NCBI RefSeq assembly: GCF_910594005.1
Contig: NC_057815.1
Span: forward strand, 77,485,552 to 77,549,551
DNA from: Cervus elaphus
Taxonomy: Eukaryota; Chordata; Mammalia; Artiodactyla; Cervidae
Direction: 5' to 3'
Length of the DNA stretch: 64,000 bases
Part shown: in pieces, positions 46,715-56,834 of the stretch
Numbering within the stretch: the first letter of the stretch is position 1
How the letters are laid out: every line of letters begins with the position of its first letter
Notes under the pieces: generated by a model
Told to the model about the DNA's origin: nothing
Seen by the model: only the letters and a program-made list of their open reading frames with translations
The model's database searches: none
Position numbers and translations under genes: made by a program

Positions 46715-47700
46715 TGTAAATGACTGAAAGCAACAGAATTATCCTCCCGAGGGTGTTTGCATATAAACCCAGTGAACTCTGGTAAATGTTTCGTGAAGAG
46801 TTGGGAATGAGTGAGAGAGAGAGATTGACTTTAAAAGGAGATCTTCCCCTGTTTTGCTGGCAAACTTGCTTAAGTTTGTCTCAAGAGGGGACCCTGCTCC
46901 CGTGCTTCCCTACGGCAGCGGGGGGACCCGGAGGACAGAGGGGAGCAAGCAGTTCCCTCTGCAAAAGGCAGTACTGCCAGCCTTAGGTTTTGGAGTCCTG
47001 ATGTCCCAGCAGATTTTAAGTTCATTATCCAAATAAAAGAGACTTAAGAAGAAAAAGAGCTTAATCTCAAGTATCATCAGCAGCGTGGACGGTGAGACAG
47101 GGACTCATGGGTCCGATGGCTGGAAGCCCAGAATTCCAGGCTTTGAACCCTGCTACCTGGGGGACTTTCAGGTGCAGGAGGGACACAAAGGGGGTGGACA
47201 GCTGTACCCCCCCGGCCCCGTCTTCCTCCCTTGGCATTGGCTGCAACAGTAAGGAATCTCCTCTGCCGTGTCCCCGGGGCCTCCAGGCAGTTCCTCCTGG
47301 CCTCCCTGGCCTTGCCTCCTCTGTACTTCTCACGTGTCTTCAGAAGCTCAGCAGAGCCTGACCTGGGGATCCGACCTCAAGTTTCTGAGACCGCTGGACC
47401 TTAAGCCTTCTCTCACCCTCTAATCCTTTCTTCAACCGCACTGTCTTGTAGGAGTCCAGCACAGACAGCAGACAGGAGCGTGGGCGGCGGCTCTGTTGAT
47501 TGGGAACGAGGACCAGCAGCTCAGCTCCGTCTTCTGGCTGCCCCTGCGCTTCCCTGTCTCCTGAGGACCCTTCTGGAGCCCTCGGGCAACAGTTCTTAGC
47601 CCAGGTCCCTAGGCTTGCTAAAGCAATATGAAAATAGCTGTGTATTGGCTTTTGGAGGGCAAGATTCCTAACTCTCAGATTTTCTACTGATCTTCACAAA
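46715..47700. other. KIAA1549L: intron, GC-richer, nothing recognised
   Basis: No repeat family or splice-bounded frame seen. Confidence 0.3.
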
Positions 47701-47714
47701 TCCACGGAATATAA

Positions 47715-47910
47715 TTTGAAAACCACTGATCAGTGCCAGAGGTTTCTCACTCAGGTACGGAACCAGAGTCAGCTCTGGGACTTTTGCAAACTACAGATGC
47801 CCAAGCCCCACTCTTGAAGATTCTGATTCAGCAGGTCTGGGCCTCTGGATTTTTGCCAGCTGTGCATGCAGCTCCAATGCTCTGCCGACTGACCATTGCC
47901 TTGGGCATCT
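47715..47910. mobile_element. MER5-like hAT (Charlie) element
   Basis: tttgaaaaccactg at the left edge, then agattctgattcagcaggtc, gggcctctggatttttgcca and gccttgggcatcttccaaat in a MER5A-like order. Confidence 0.6.
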
Positions 47911-48569
47911 TCCAAATGGAAAGCCCCAATTCTGGCAAGCCCACACCAACCCCAGCCCCCAGCCACTCCCTGGGCAGAATCTACAATCCAGGGGCTTAGA
48001 CCTTGGACCCTCTGTACTTTGTCTTCTCATCCTGAGGGGCAGGGTATTTAGCAGCTAAATGTGCAGACTCTGAACTCTGACAGAGACTGTCCAAGGTCAA
48101 ACCCTGACCCCACCTCTGATTATGGGTTGTCATGAAGGTTAAGAAGACATCATGCACGTAAGCCACCACAGTGATGGCACAGCACAGAATCTGTAAGGGG
48201 AGCTCTTAGTTCACTAGGGGTCCCAACTCTTCGCTTTACTAACTTAGCTTTTTTGACTCTTAGTTTCCTCATCTGCCAGGTGGAAGTCATCCCCACACTT
48301 ACCAGCCTTTCCATGATTGTTCCTTGAAATCTTAGCTATGAAAATGCTCTCTACTTTATACATGATTATACAAATGTAGTCAAGCCTGACTGCAAACAGC
48401 TCCAATGGTTCATATTGTTCAGTAAGTATCAGACAGGTTTCACCATTCAGCTCTGTTTGTGGGCATAACATCTTCATATCATTTGTTCATTTATTTAGCG
48501 CAGTCATCCATTTGTATCTTTGACAGGTGAGCAGGAACTGGTTGGCAATAATGGCCACTGAAGCCTTCA

Positions 48570-48782
48570 AAATTACCTAGCAGTAAAGAATGTGCCTGAA
48601 GTGCAGGAGACAGGGAGACATGGGTTCGATTCCTGGGTTGGAAGATCCCCTGGAGGAGGACATGGTAACCCACTCCAGTAATCTTTCCCAGAAAATCCCA
48701 TGGACAGAGGAGCCTGATGGGCTACAGTCTATGGGATTGCAAAAGAGCAGACATGATTGAACAAATAAACAACAACAACAAA
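48570..48782 (+). mobile_element. Bov-tA SINE
   Basis: Diverged head (cctagcagtaaagaatgtgc), BovA tail with aacaacaacaacaa end. Confidence 0.85.
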
Positions 48783-49009
48783 GCTATAGACTGACAAAAA
48801 TAAGCTTTCGAGTGCAGGTTGATAGAGCGAGGAGAACTTGCAAGCAGGATGTCTACTCCTCTTTCCCACCCCATTCATCCCAACTCTAGCCTTTCAAGAA
48901 CTGGTGGTCTTATCCAGATGGACATCAGCTAAATGGCCATAGGCTTGTTTATTCACTTGACAGTCATTGTCCCCTGCACCACGCATGATGAGACTGTTTC
49001 TCTCCCCAG

Positions 49010-49227
49010 GTGAACAAAGCCCTGAAGCAGAAGTCAGACATTGAACACTATCGGAACAAGCTGCGCCTCAAAGCCAAGAGGAAGGGTTACTACGACTTCC
49101 CCCCGGTGGAGGCTAGCAAGGCTCAGACGGAAAGGAAAAAGATGTATGAAAAAGCACCAAAGGAAATTGAGCACGTCTTGGATCCAGACCCAGAACTGTG
49201 TGCCCCATTCACCGAGGCTAAAAACAG
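49010..49227 (+). CDS. KIAA1549L: KIAA1549L internal exon, basic conserved cytoplasmic core
   Basis: The acceptor is tttctctccccag. The exon opens in phase 0 with VNKALKQKSDIEHYRNKLR, followed by LKAKRKGYYDFPPVE. It continues ERKKMYEKAPKEIEHVLDPD and ends FTEAKN plus two bases of a split codon. This is the most conserved cytoplasmic block between KIAA1549L and KIAA1549, whose version is SEIEHHRNKIRLRAKRRGHYEFP. It should form a long basic helix and is the part most likely to have a fixed binding partner. The donor is aacag|gtgcag, with C at +4 and A at +5, clearly weaker than the other donors. Read-through would add CSS and a stop. Length is 218 nt. Confidence 0.95.
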
Positions 49228-49420
49228 GTGCAGTTCCTAAGGGATTCTCCGGGGGTCGCTGTACCATTGGTGGGATGACGGCGGGGGGTGCCTCGGGCAG
49301 TACCGTCCAGGCCTCTGGTTCTATTTGTCGCCTGAGGACTGTCATCTTTGCGGGCTGCTGGTCTGGGCCGCACTGGTCTGTACAAGCAGGAGTTCCACAA
49401 TGAGTCTGGAAGAGAATAAA
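49228..49420 (+). promoter_or_regulatory. KIAA1549L: possible intronic poly(A) region behind a weak donor
   Basis: After the non-consensus donor gtgcag, the exon frame reads three residues (CSS) and stops at taa (49237-49239). A canonical AATAAA lies at 49415-49420, about 190 bp past the exon, with T/G-richer sequence near 49475-49495. This layout is what intronic polyadenylation needs. Use of the site is inference. Confidence 0.3.
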
Positions 49421-49639
49421 ATTAAAGCCGCTGAAAAACAACACTTATGCAAACAACCATAATTGTCCCTTAGCTTTTAATGATGTTTTCAAACCTGTAG
49501 CTGTTTCAGAGCTGGGTTCACATATAATTATCACCCACCTGGTTATGCAACTTCCAGATCAAGGGACAGTGTATTCATCAATAATTTTAGTGTCTCTTAC
49601 ATAAGAAAAACAGACTCCATGCCTCACCTTTTGATTCAG

Positions 49640-49900
49640 CTTCAATCAATATTTACTGCACAGCTACTCCAATCTCCCTGCTGGGTTCCTGTCTTTAATT
49701 CAAAGACTTGTCCATTTGACATTTATTGTCTCCTGCTCTGTATTGGGCCCCAGGCATGATGCTGAATACTATTATGGTCATGTGTTCATTCATTCAATAT
49801 TTTATGGTGGACTGAACAGCCCAGTCTCTGCTTTTATGGAACTTAAGGCCTAATGGAAGAGAAAGATGAACACGAGAGTTTCTTGCTCACAAGTGCGATG
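49640..49900 (-). mobile_element. L2 3' fragments, antisense
   Basis: gcttcaatcaatatttactg, ttattgtctcctgctctgta, tatggaacttaaggcctaat. Confidence 0.55.
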
Positions 49901-50042
49901 GGTGTTTGAAATGTGAGATACTCAGCCTAAAAGGCAGGCCTGCCCTAGCAAGGAGGGGTAGGCCTGGTGGTTGAAATTGGCAACCCTCTAAGCTTTGCTG
50001 CTAACTCAGAAGGGGGTGGCTTCACCTACTAGGAAAAGGGGT

Positions 50043-50222
50043 GTATGTGAGTAGTCACTCAGTCAGGTGTGATTCTGTGGACTGTAGCCCGCCAGGCTCC
50101 TCTGTCCATCTCGAGGCAAGAACACTGGAGTGGGTTGCCATTCCCTTTTCCAGGGGGATCTTCCTGACCCAAGGATTCAACCCCGATCTCCTACATTGCA
50201 GGCAGTTTCTTTACCATCTGAG
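50043..50222 (-). mobile_element. Bov-tA SINE, antisense
   Basis: gtagtcactcagtcaggtgt to ctttaccatctgag. Perfect 11-bp duplication ggaaaaggggt at 50032-50042 and 50223-50233. Confidence 0.93.
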
Positions 50223-50234
50223 GGAAAAGGGGTA

Positions 50235-51235
50235 AATGTCAGCAAAGCTCGACAGGCCCACTTCTCTTCTTTGCCTTCCCCTCTGAGGCACTTCCCCAGA
50301 AGCATTTTCATGACTTGAGACCGACTCTTCCAAACACACGTTCTCCTTGGCAGCTGCCCCTTGACTCTGAGCTGCCAGTGCTCCAACCCAAACCATAGCC
50401 TTCACAGACACAGCCTCTAGAGAGGTCCTTGGGGGGATGGTTCCTGGACTGAGTGGGTATTTATTAAAAGCCAAAATGACTATGTGATGGGCCTAGATGG
50501 AAGCCACATAGTCAAGCTGGGAGTGGGGACTAAATTTTATGAATGGAATCTGCATGATTTATTTTTAATAATGAAAAGAGGGAATTCTAAGCCAGTGCCT
50601 CATTTTCCAAGCTTCTTATTAGGCTTGGTGGGGACAACAAGCTGTTGGTGTAAAATCACACTGTGAAGGGATCACAGCGCACATACCCCCATGTTGATAA
50701 CCGTAGAAAAAAGGGAAGGACATCTGTGGATTTTATTGGGAGGCTGGGGGTGTCTTTGGCTTTTACTTCACACTTTGGGACTTTTTACTTCAGGGGTCTT
50801 CTATAGACTTGAGTGGGGATTTATTTTTTCCTGGGTTTCCTGCTGACATTTGGAAAATGAATCAAAAGTCATCTACAAGTATGCGGAACTTAGTTTAGAA
50901 ATTATTTGAGAGTTAAATACAGTTTTCAGTGAAGACATTTTATAACGAGAATGAACAAAACATTTTTCTGAAGAGGTGCATCTCCACTTCCTAACAAAAG
51001 GTCGGGCCAGTTTTCTAAGGCCTTTTGCTGGCCTGCTGATGCTGGGAGTATACAGGCAATTCTTAGTACATGTTGAAGAAAGGATTTAATTTAAAAAATG
51101 TGATCAGTTAAGGGAAAATTAGAGATAACCACAAATCAGGTGGGGTGGGGGTAGAAAGGGAGATGAGATCAGCAAGAGATGGGGACGAGAAGAGAAAGAT
51201 TAATGTCGAGAAAGAGACTTAGTAAGCTCTTGGAC
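50235..51235. other. KIAA1549L: intron, nothing recognised
   Basis: No repeat or exon supported. Confidence 0.35.
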
Positions 51236-51244
51236 ACTATTCTT

Positions 51245-51431
51245 CTTTTTAAAAGATATTTATTTGGTTACACTGGGTCTTAGTTGCCGCATGAGGGATC
51301 TTTAGTTGCCACATGCAAACGCTTAGTTGCACATGTGGGTTCTAGTTCCCACACCAGGAATAGAACCCAGGGCCCCTGCATTGGGAGCACGGAGTCATAG
51401 CCGCTGGACCACCGGGGAAGTCCCTCGGGCC
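51245..51431 (-). mobile_element. CHR SINE, antisense
   Basis: aaaagatatttatttggtta, cttagttgccgcatgaggga, ending gctggaccaccggggaagtc. ctattctt repeats on both sides. Confidence 0.88.
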
Positions 51432-52059
51432 CTATTCTTGTCACACTCTGCTGTTGACTCCAGGCACTGTCCACTGCTGCCCGTTGTATGTTACCTGTTA
51501 TCACAGGTGAGACATACCTGTTAGTTACCATTCACAGTTCAACTCTCTAGAGGTTCTGCTCTCAGTGACCAGCCCCGGCAAGGCACGAGTAAGGAACCCA
51601 TTCTCTAGGTCAGAGATAGCGTCAATAACCAGAAGCTTACCCTGAGAGCTAAATAAATCAAATGAAAATTTAGAGTCCAAATGTTGACTCATCCTGATAT
51701 CCTTTCAAAGAGTTTTCACAGCTTTTTTTAAGTCAGAGCACACCCCCATCTTTATGTTATAAACTCTTCATGTCTTCAGAGATACAAGGTACATAATATA
51801 ACTGAGGCAGGTGCTATCAGAGGCCCCCTCCATGTCCCCTCAAGCCTTCCTATAAGCCAGCAGCGTCCTTCTTGCTGCGAACATCTGTGACTCTGATACA
51901 AGGTCCCCAAGCAGAAGTGTCAGGTAGTTAATATGCTCTGGAGCAGCTGCAGTCCGTGACAGATGGGAAATGATGGATAAATACCCCTGGCAAGAGAACT
52001 CTACACTGTTGTAATAACCACATTTTCTGGTTTCTGTATTTGATGATTTGACATCTGGG

Positions 52060-52460
52060 GTCTGGCCCCTGGAGAAACTGCCCCTCCCGGGGCTGGGTTG
52101 CCAGTTCCTAGGGACAGTAATTTTCCTCTGCAAGTGCACCCATCACGCGCAAACCGAGCAAGCTAGAACTCAGACCCCAGCTGCCTCCTACACACAGGGG
52201 CTCTGGCAGTCTGGGCCCCTGATCTCCCTGCCCACATCACCCCTTTCCAGTTCTTTCCCATGAAAGCCACAATAAAGGCTCTTACCCGCATTCTCCCTGC
52301 ACTCCCCCTGCCTTGTGACTGACCCTGGTGCTTCCCGTGTGGCCCTCCATAGTGTGATATGCCCCTTTCTCTTGGGATCAGTGAGTATACAAGCCATCTC
52401 TTCGATGGCAGTCATCCCTCGATCTGTTGGGTTTACCATACCTGAATAACAATGAAATCT
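52060..52460 (+). mobile_element. possible LTR fragment
   Basis: CT-rich text with an AATAAA signal at 52271-52276 (acaataaaggctcttacccg) and a following CT-rich segment, in LTR style. Family not recognised and ends not defined. Confidence 0.35.
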
Positions 52461-52484
52461 ACATTTTAAAATAATAATCTCCCA

Positions 52485-53040
52485 AGCAACCTAGATGCCC
52501 ATCAGCAGATGAATGGATAAGGAAGCTGTGGTACATATACACCATGGAATATTACTCAGCCGTCAAAAAGAATTCATTTGAACCAGTCCTAATGAGATGG
52601 ATGAAACTGGAGCCCCTTATACAGAGTGAAGTAAGCCAGAAAGATAAAGAACATTACAGCATACTAACACATATATATGGAATTTAGAAAGATGGTAACG
52701 ATAACCCTATATGCAAAACAGAAAAAGAGACACAGAAATACAGAACAGACTTTTGAACTCTGTGGGAGAAGGTGAGGGTGGGATGTTTCAAAAGAACAGC
52801 ATGTATACTATCTATGGTGAAACAGATCACCAGCCCAGGTGGGATGCATGAGACAAGTGCTCGGGCCTGGTACACTGGGAAGACCCAGAGGAATCGGGTG
52901 GAGAGGGAGGTGGGAGGGGGGATCGGGATGGGGAATAAGTGTAAATCTATGGCTGATTCATATCAATGTATGACAAAACCCACTGAAATGTTGTGAAGTA
53001 ATTAGCCTCCAACTAATAAAAAAATTAAAAAAAAAAAAAT
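52485..53040 (+). mobile_element. L1 3' end, sense, 5'-truncated
   Basis: L1 3' text: agcaacctagatgcccatca, acaccatggaatattactca, ggtgggaggggggatcggga, then a run of A. Perfect 15-bp duplication aataataatctccca at 52470-52484 and 53041-53055 proves a single target-primed insertion of 556 bp. Confidence 0.96.
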
Positions 53041-53055
53041 AATAATAATCTCCCA

Positions 53056-53270
53056 CACTCTCCAGTAAGTTTGAGCCCCAGATGCCCAAGACATTGATCT
53101 GCTCTAGACCATATTCTTTATTGGCTTACTTCCCTTCCCTCTCTCATTTTCCCACTTCTCAACTTGTGCTTCCTGGAACCCTCTCCCAAATAAACCACTT
53201 CTACCTAGATCATCACAGAGCTTACTTCTGGGGGAACCCAACCTAAGGCAATAACCTGTAAAGACAGTTA
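53056..53270 (+). mobile_element. possible old ERVL-type LTR 3' part
   Basis: AATAAA at 53189-53194, then cttacttctgggggaaccca and acctaaggca, similar in order to the end of the 3330-3735 element. Confidence 0.35.
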
Positions 53271-53280
53271 CTCTGGTAGA

Positions 53281-53340
53281 AGCAGGACCTCCTCTCCCTC
53301 CTCTTCCCCTTCCCCTCCTCTTCCTCCTCCTCCTTCTAGT
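53281..53340. repeat. CT-rich low-complexity tract
   Basis: Runs of cctcttcccctt / cctcctcctcc. Confidence 0.8.
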
Positions 53341-53344
53341 CCAT

Positions 53345-54115
53345 CTTTGTGGAACCCTAGGGCTCCACAGAACACAATGCTCAGGAACTACTTTCTTAAA
53401 CTATAGTGGTTGATCCAAACCTCCTAAAAAATCCAAATGAAATCCATCCTCCTCCTCCCAGCAATATTTTCAGAGGTTAAAAAACTTACACCTCAATTTT
53501 GCAAGTTTTAAAATTTGTTAACTTGTAAAGAACATAGGAAAATACCAATAGGACATGATATACCTAATGGAACTCTATTTGATTAAAATAAGTAATTTCT
53601 CTACCCAAAAGCCCAATTTATTTCAAAGTAGTTGCAGGCACACATTGGTAGCCTGATTAATTGAGATTCGTGTTAAACAGCAGCCTTTAAGCTGTATATA
53701 ATGGAACATTGTCTTTGATGGAAAAGGATACTGGAGGGTATGCCAGTGTCTAAGGGCGCACCCACATTCAAGGTTCTCAAAAGGGCTTATACAGTCTCAC
53801 TATTGTATTTCTAATACTTCCAAAATAACCTACTTAAATGTCAATTGCTAATCCTAGTATTTACTCCTCCACCACCATTATTAGTAAATCTTTTCTAAAT
53901 GGGTTAATTGGCAATCTCAGGACAGTTATGGAGTCGGCTTTTTCAAAGAATGATTTGTAATTGGGTCAAGGGAAAGAATTCTTTGGGGTCTTCCTTAAAG
54001 TATGAGTCACTCAGAAGAGATTCTGTTTCACAAGACTGTGCTCCTTTCCTAGAGGACGCCTCTATTTGCATATAGCTACAGGGCACAGTTTATAACGTTA
54101 GGTGGTAAGCTCCTA
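53345..54115. other. KIAA1549L: intron, nothing recognised
   Basis: AT-rich; no repeat or exon supported. Confidence 0.35.
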
Positions 54116-54116
54116 T

Positions 54117-54560
54117 ATTAGTCAGGATTCTTTTGGTTGCAAATAATGGAAAACCAACACAAATTGGCTCAATAAAGGGGAAATTTTACCACTGAACAGG
54201 CCAAGGCTTCAAGCATGGCTAGATCCAAGAGGTCATACAATGATTTCCACGTTTATCTTGTTTCTTCACTTTTGCTGGCTCCTTTTCAGGCAGGCTGTTA
54301 CCTCATAGTGGCAAACTGGCTGCCAGCAACTCCAGGCTTATATCCTGTCTTCTTAGAAACCTCAATGCCAAGAGAATGCCTCTTTCCTGGTTGCTGTAGC
54401 AAAACCCTTGAAACTTAGTCGCACTTGATCAACTCATGTGCCCACTCTCTGACTAGTTCTTATGGCCATGGGGTTGTGATGCTGTGATTATCTGGCCTGT
54501 GTTACATGCCTATCCCTGGAGAAAAGCTGGCCATCCCAGTGCCCTTACCTAAAGAGGGTT
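54117..54560 (+). mobile_element. ancient mammalian interspersed repeat, family unassigned
   Basis: gtcaggattcttttggttgc, aaattggctcaataaagggg, agcatggctagatccaagag, ccagcaactccaggcttata are phrases I recognise from a common old repeat without recalling its name. Confidence 0.5.
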
Positions 54561-54973
54561 GTCCTGGTGCCAGATGAGCAAAGACCACAGAGGCTTTCTA
54601 AACAGGTGTAAGCTCCTCTTGGTGAGGGAGTCAGTCTAATAGTGTATGTTTTATTCCCTAGATTAATTGCAAGGGTGGGGTCTTGCCCTTGGGGTTCTGA
54701 TGTCTGTTCTAGACTAGCAGTGTGTGAATGTCATGCTCTGACTAACTGGGTATGGGGTCATGAAAAGGTATCTTTACCTCCCAGGTTTCTTCCATGGTCA
54801 CTAACAATAACACAACCTCTGTACCTTGAACCCACGAATGGATAGAATCTTAGAACCAAGACACTAAATAGGGGAGTTCTCTGAAGGTAGATGCTCTGAA
54901 ATGCAAATAATTTACAGAGAAAAACTTACTGTTGGATGAGAGGGAAGTAGCCAGTGACTTTATCCTACTTTTG

Positions 54974-55069
54974 TGGGATAAACCCTGCAAGATCATATGG
55001 GATAAACCCTGCAAAATCATGTGGGATAAACCCTGCAAATTTTGCAGAATAAAACCCTGCAAAAAAGTC
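54974..55069. repeat. 24-bp minisatellite, four units
   Basis: Units start at 54974, 54998, 55022 and 55046 with core gggataaaccctgcaa. The first three are close; the fourth is diverged (agaataaaaccctgcaa). Confidence 0.93.
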
Positions 55070-55269
55070 ATCACTCCTGAGTTGCCTCCTCTGCAAAAGG
55101 AAAAGCACAGCCACGGCCCTCACTGTTACTGGTTCTTTCCCCCTCCTAAAAAAGATTCCTCTAAGGACAAGTAGAAACAAAACAGTGATGACAAAAGTAT
55201 GCATTTCCTAGGGTGAGCTGGGTGGAGCCTCTGAACATGTGAACCTCAGTCCCTGGTCAGGGCACTAGA

Positions 55270-55824
55270 AAATGCCTGCATGTAAAAATAAAGGAATAAA
55301 TAAACAAGCCAACAAAGACACTCATCATGGGCAAATGATGGCACTGGCACTGATGGAAGCCTGGATTGTTCCAGAACTTTTCCACTGAGCAGGAGGAGTA
55401 AGGGCATGCGGAAGAGACACTTAGCTACAAGGGGTTTGGGAATCCCTGTGTGTGTGTGTGTTTTTTTAATTAATTTATTTTTTAATTGAAGGATAATTGC
55501 TTTACAGAATTTTGTTGTTTTTTGCCAAATATCAGCATGCATTAGCCATAGGTGTACATATGTCCCCTCTCTCTTGAACTTCCCTCCCATCTCCCTCCCT
55601 GTGTTTTGCAGCCATAATTCTCAACCACTTTGCCGTCCTAACAGCTATAAGGGGCTGCACGCTCCTGGCAGTTACTGGGGCTCACTTGAGTAGTAATTTT
55701 CTAGGAGGAAGCACCCCTTTTAGAAGAAGGCATGATTTTAAAAAGATGTCCAAAACTGATCAGTCCTAACGAGGCTAGACCATAACTGTAAACTAACTTT
55801 GAAATTAATTGAAGTGAACTTCCT
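55270..55824. repeat. local duplication, left copy
   Basis: From aaatgcctgcatgtaaaaat to aattgaagtgaacttcct. It matches 59304-59704 along its length apart from a 144-bp LINE insert (55452-55595). Shared phrases: agcaggaggagtaag, ctcaaccactttgcc, gagtagtaattttctaggag, aagatgtccaaaactgatca. Confidence 0.93.
55452..55595 (-). mobile_element. L1 3' fragment, antisense, inside the left duplication copy
   Basis: Starts with T-rich text (tttttttaattaatttattt) and ataattgctttacagaattt, the reverse L1 tail. Duplication tccctgtgt at 55443-55451 and 55596-55604. It is absent from the right copy. Confidence 0.9.
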
Positions 55825-55849
55825 AGGCCTGAAATGGTCTGTGTCCAGG

Positions 55850-56090
55850 TTGATATGTGGCTGGCTGTGTTCACGAAATGTCACCTCTCTCGAGAGGCCT
55901 TCCCTGACCATCCTATCTAAAGTCACCCCACATCCTAGTCACTATCTGTCACCCTTATTACTTTGGGAATTACCAGGCGCACTGTCTATCTGCCTCTTTA
56001 GAATGTAAGCTCAGCAAAACAGGGCTGTATCTGTCTCATTGTGGATCCTCATCCTCTTCCACCCTACCTGGTACATTTTAGCCACTCAGT
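55850..56090 (+). mobile_element. L2 3' end, sense
   Basis: gagaggccttccctgaccat, cctatctaaagtcacccc, tagaatgtaagctcagcaaa, gccactcagtaatgga. Confidence 0.85.
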
Positions 56091-56271
56091 AATGGATGGG
56101 TGGATGCATGGGCCCCCGATTGCCTTGCGGTTTATGGCTCCTTAGCCCAGAAGGGAATCCATTGTGATGAAGGTAGAAAAGAAAATCTATCATCAGCGGT
56201 GTTTAAGAAGCTTATTATCCACAGTGTTTGTTGACACATCATGGAATCCTGCATGTGAAATTAGAAAGGTG

Positions 56272-56324
56272 AAAAGAAGTAGGAGGCTAAAAAAAAAAAA
56301 AAAAAAAAAAAGAAGTAGGAGGCT
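56272..56324 (+). mobile_element. poly(A)-only insertion with target-site duplication
   Basis: gaagtaggaggct occurs at 56276-56288 and again at 56312-56324 with a pure A-run of about 23 between (56289-56311). Counting flanking A, the duplication is up to 17 bp and starts AAAA, as expected for L1-type cleavage. Confidence 0.8.
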
Positions 56325-56702
56325 GCTAAGTCAACAAAGCCAACAAAAGCAAGTTTGTTCTTGCAGCGTTCACTGTCCTGGAGGGTCAAGGGAGAGTTCT
56401 GGTCTTGCCGTCAGCAGAATTTTAGATGAGGTTGCAGTGATGCAATTGATTAGAGTTACTCAGTTTCCATACCAAAGGGCACTTACAATTCAGTCAAATG
56501 GTTACAGCATCTGGTTGGGGATGGGGGGAGTCTTTATTCCACTCTTTCTACAGTTCCTGATGGCCAGGGAACAAATACCATCAATTCTGAGATTCGCGAG
56601 GCAAATCCAAAGCCTTCATTGGTTGCCTGTAGTTTGGATCAGTGGAGAATTCCATCTGTCAGGGTATTTGCTGCATCATAACAGTTGTTGAATTTTCTTC
56701 AG

Positions 56703-56832
56703 GCAACAGATGAAGAACTCTGTCTACCGGAGCCGGCAATCTCTGAACAGCCCGAGTCCAGGGGAAACAGAGATGGACCTTCTGGTAACTCGGGAGCGAC
56801 CCCGGCGTGGGATCCGTAACAGTGGATACGAT
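56703..56832 (+). CDS. KIAA1549L: KIAA1549L internal exon, last in window
   Basis: The acceptor is gaattttcttcag; the first base completes an arginine codon. The peptide then reads QQMKNSVYRSRQSLNSPSP, GETEMDLLVTRERPRRG and IRNSGYD, closing in phase 0 before a perfect donor, gtaagt. It is rich in Ser-Pro and arginine clusters. The remaining coding exon(s), expected to continue with acidic sequence after GYD, are not found in the last 7.1 kb of the window. The exon sits between the two copies of a local duplication (55270-55824 and 59304-59704) and 379 bp after a poly(A) insertion. Length is 130 nt. Confidence 0.94.
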
Positions 56833-56834
56833 GT

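Noticed and set aside
56164..56691. 175-codon open frame just upstream of the last exon
   Set aside because: It contains the poly(A) insertion as a lysine run and stops before the exon; it is chance readthrough in intron.
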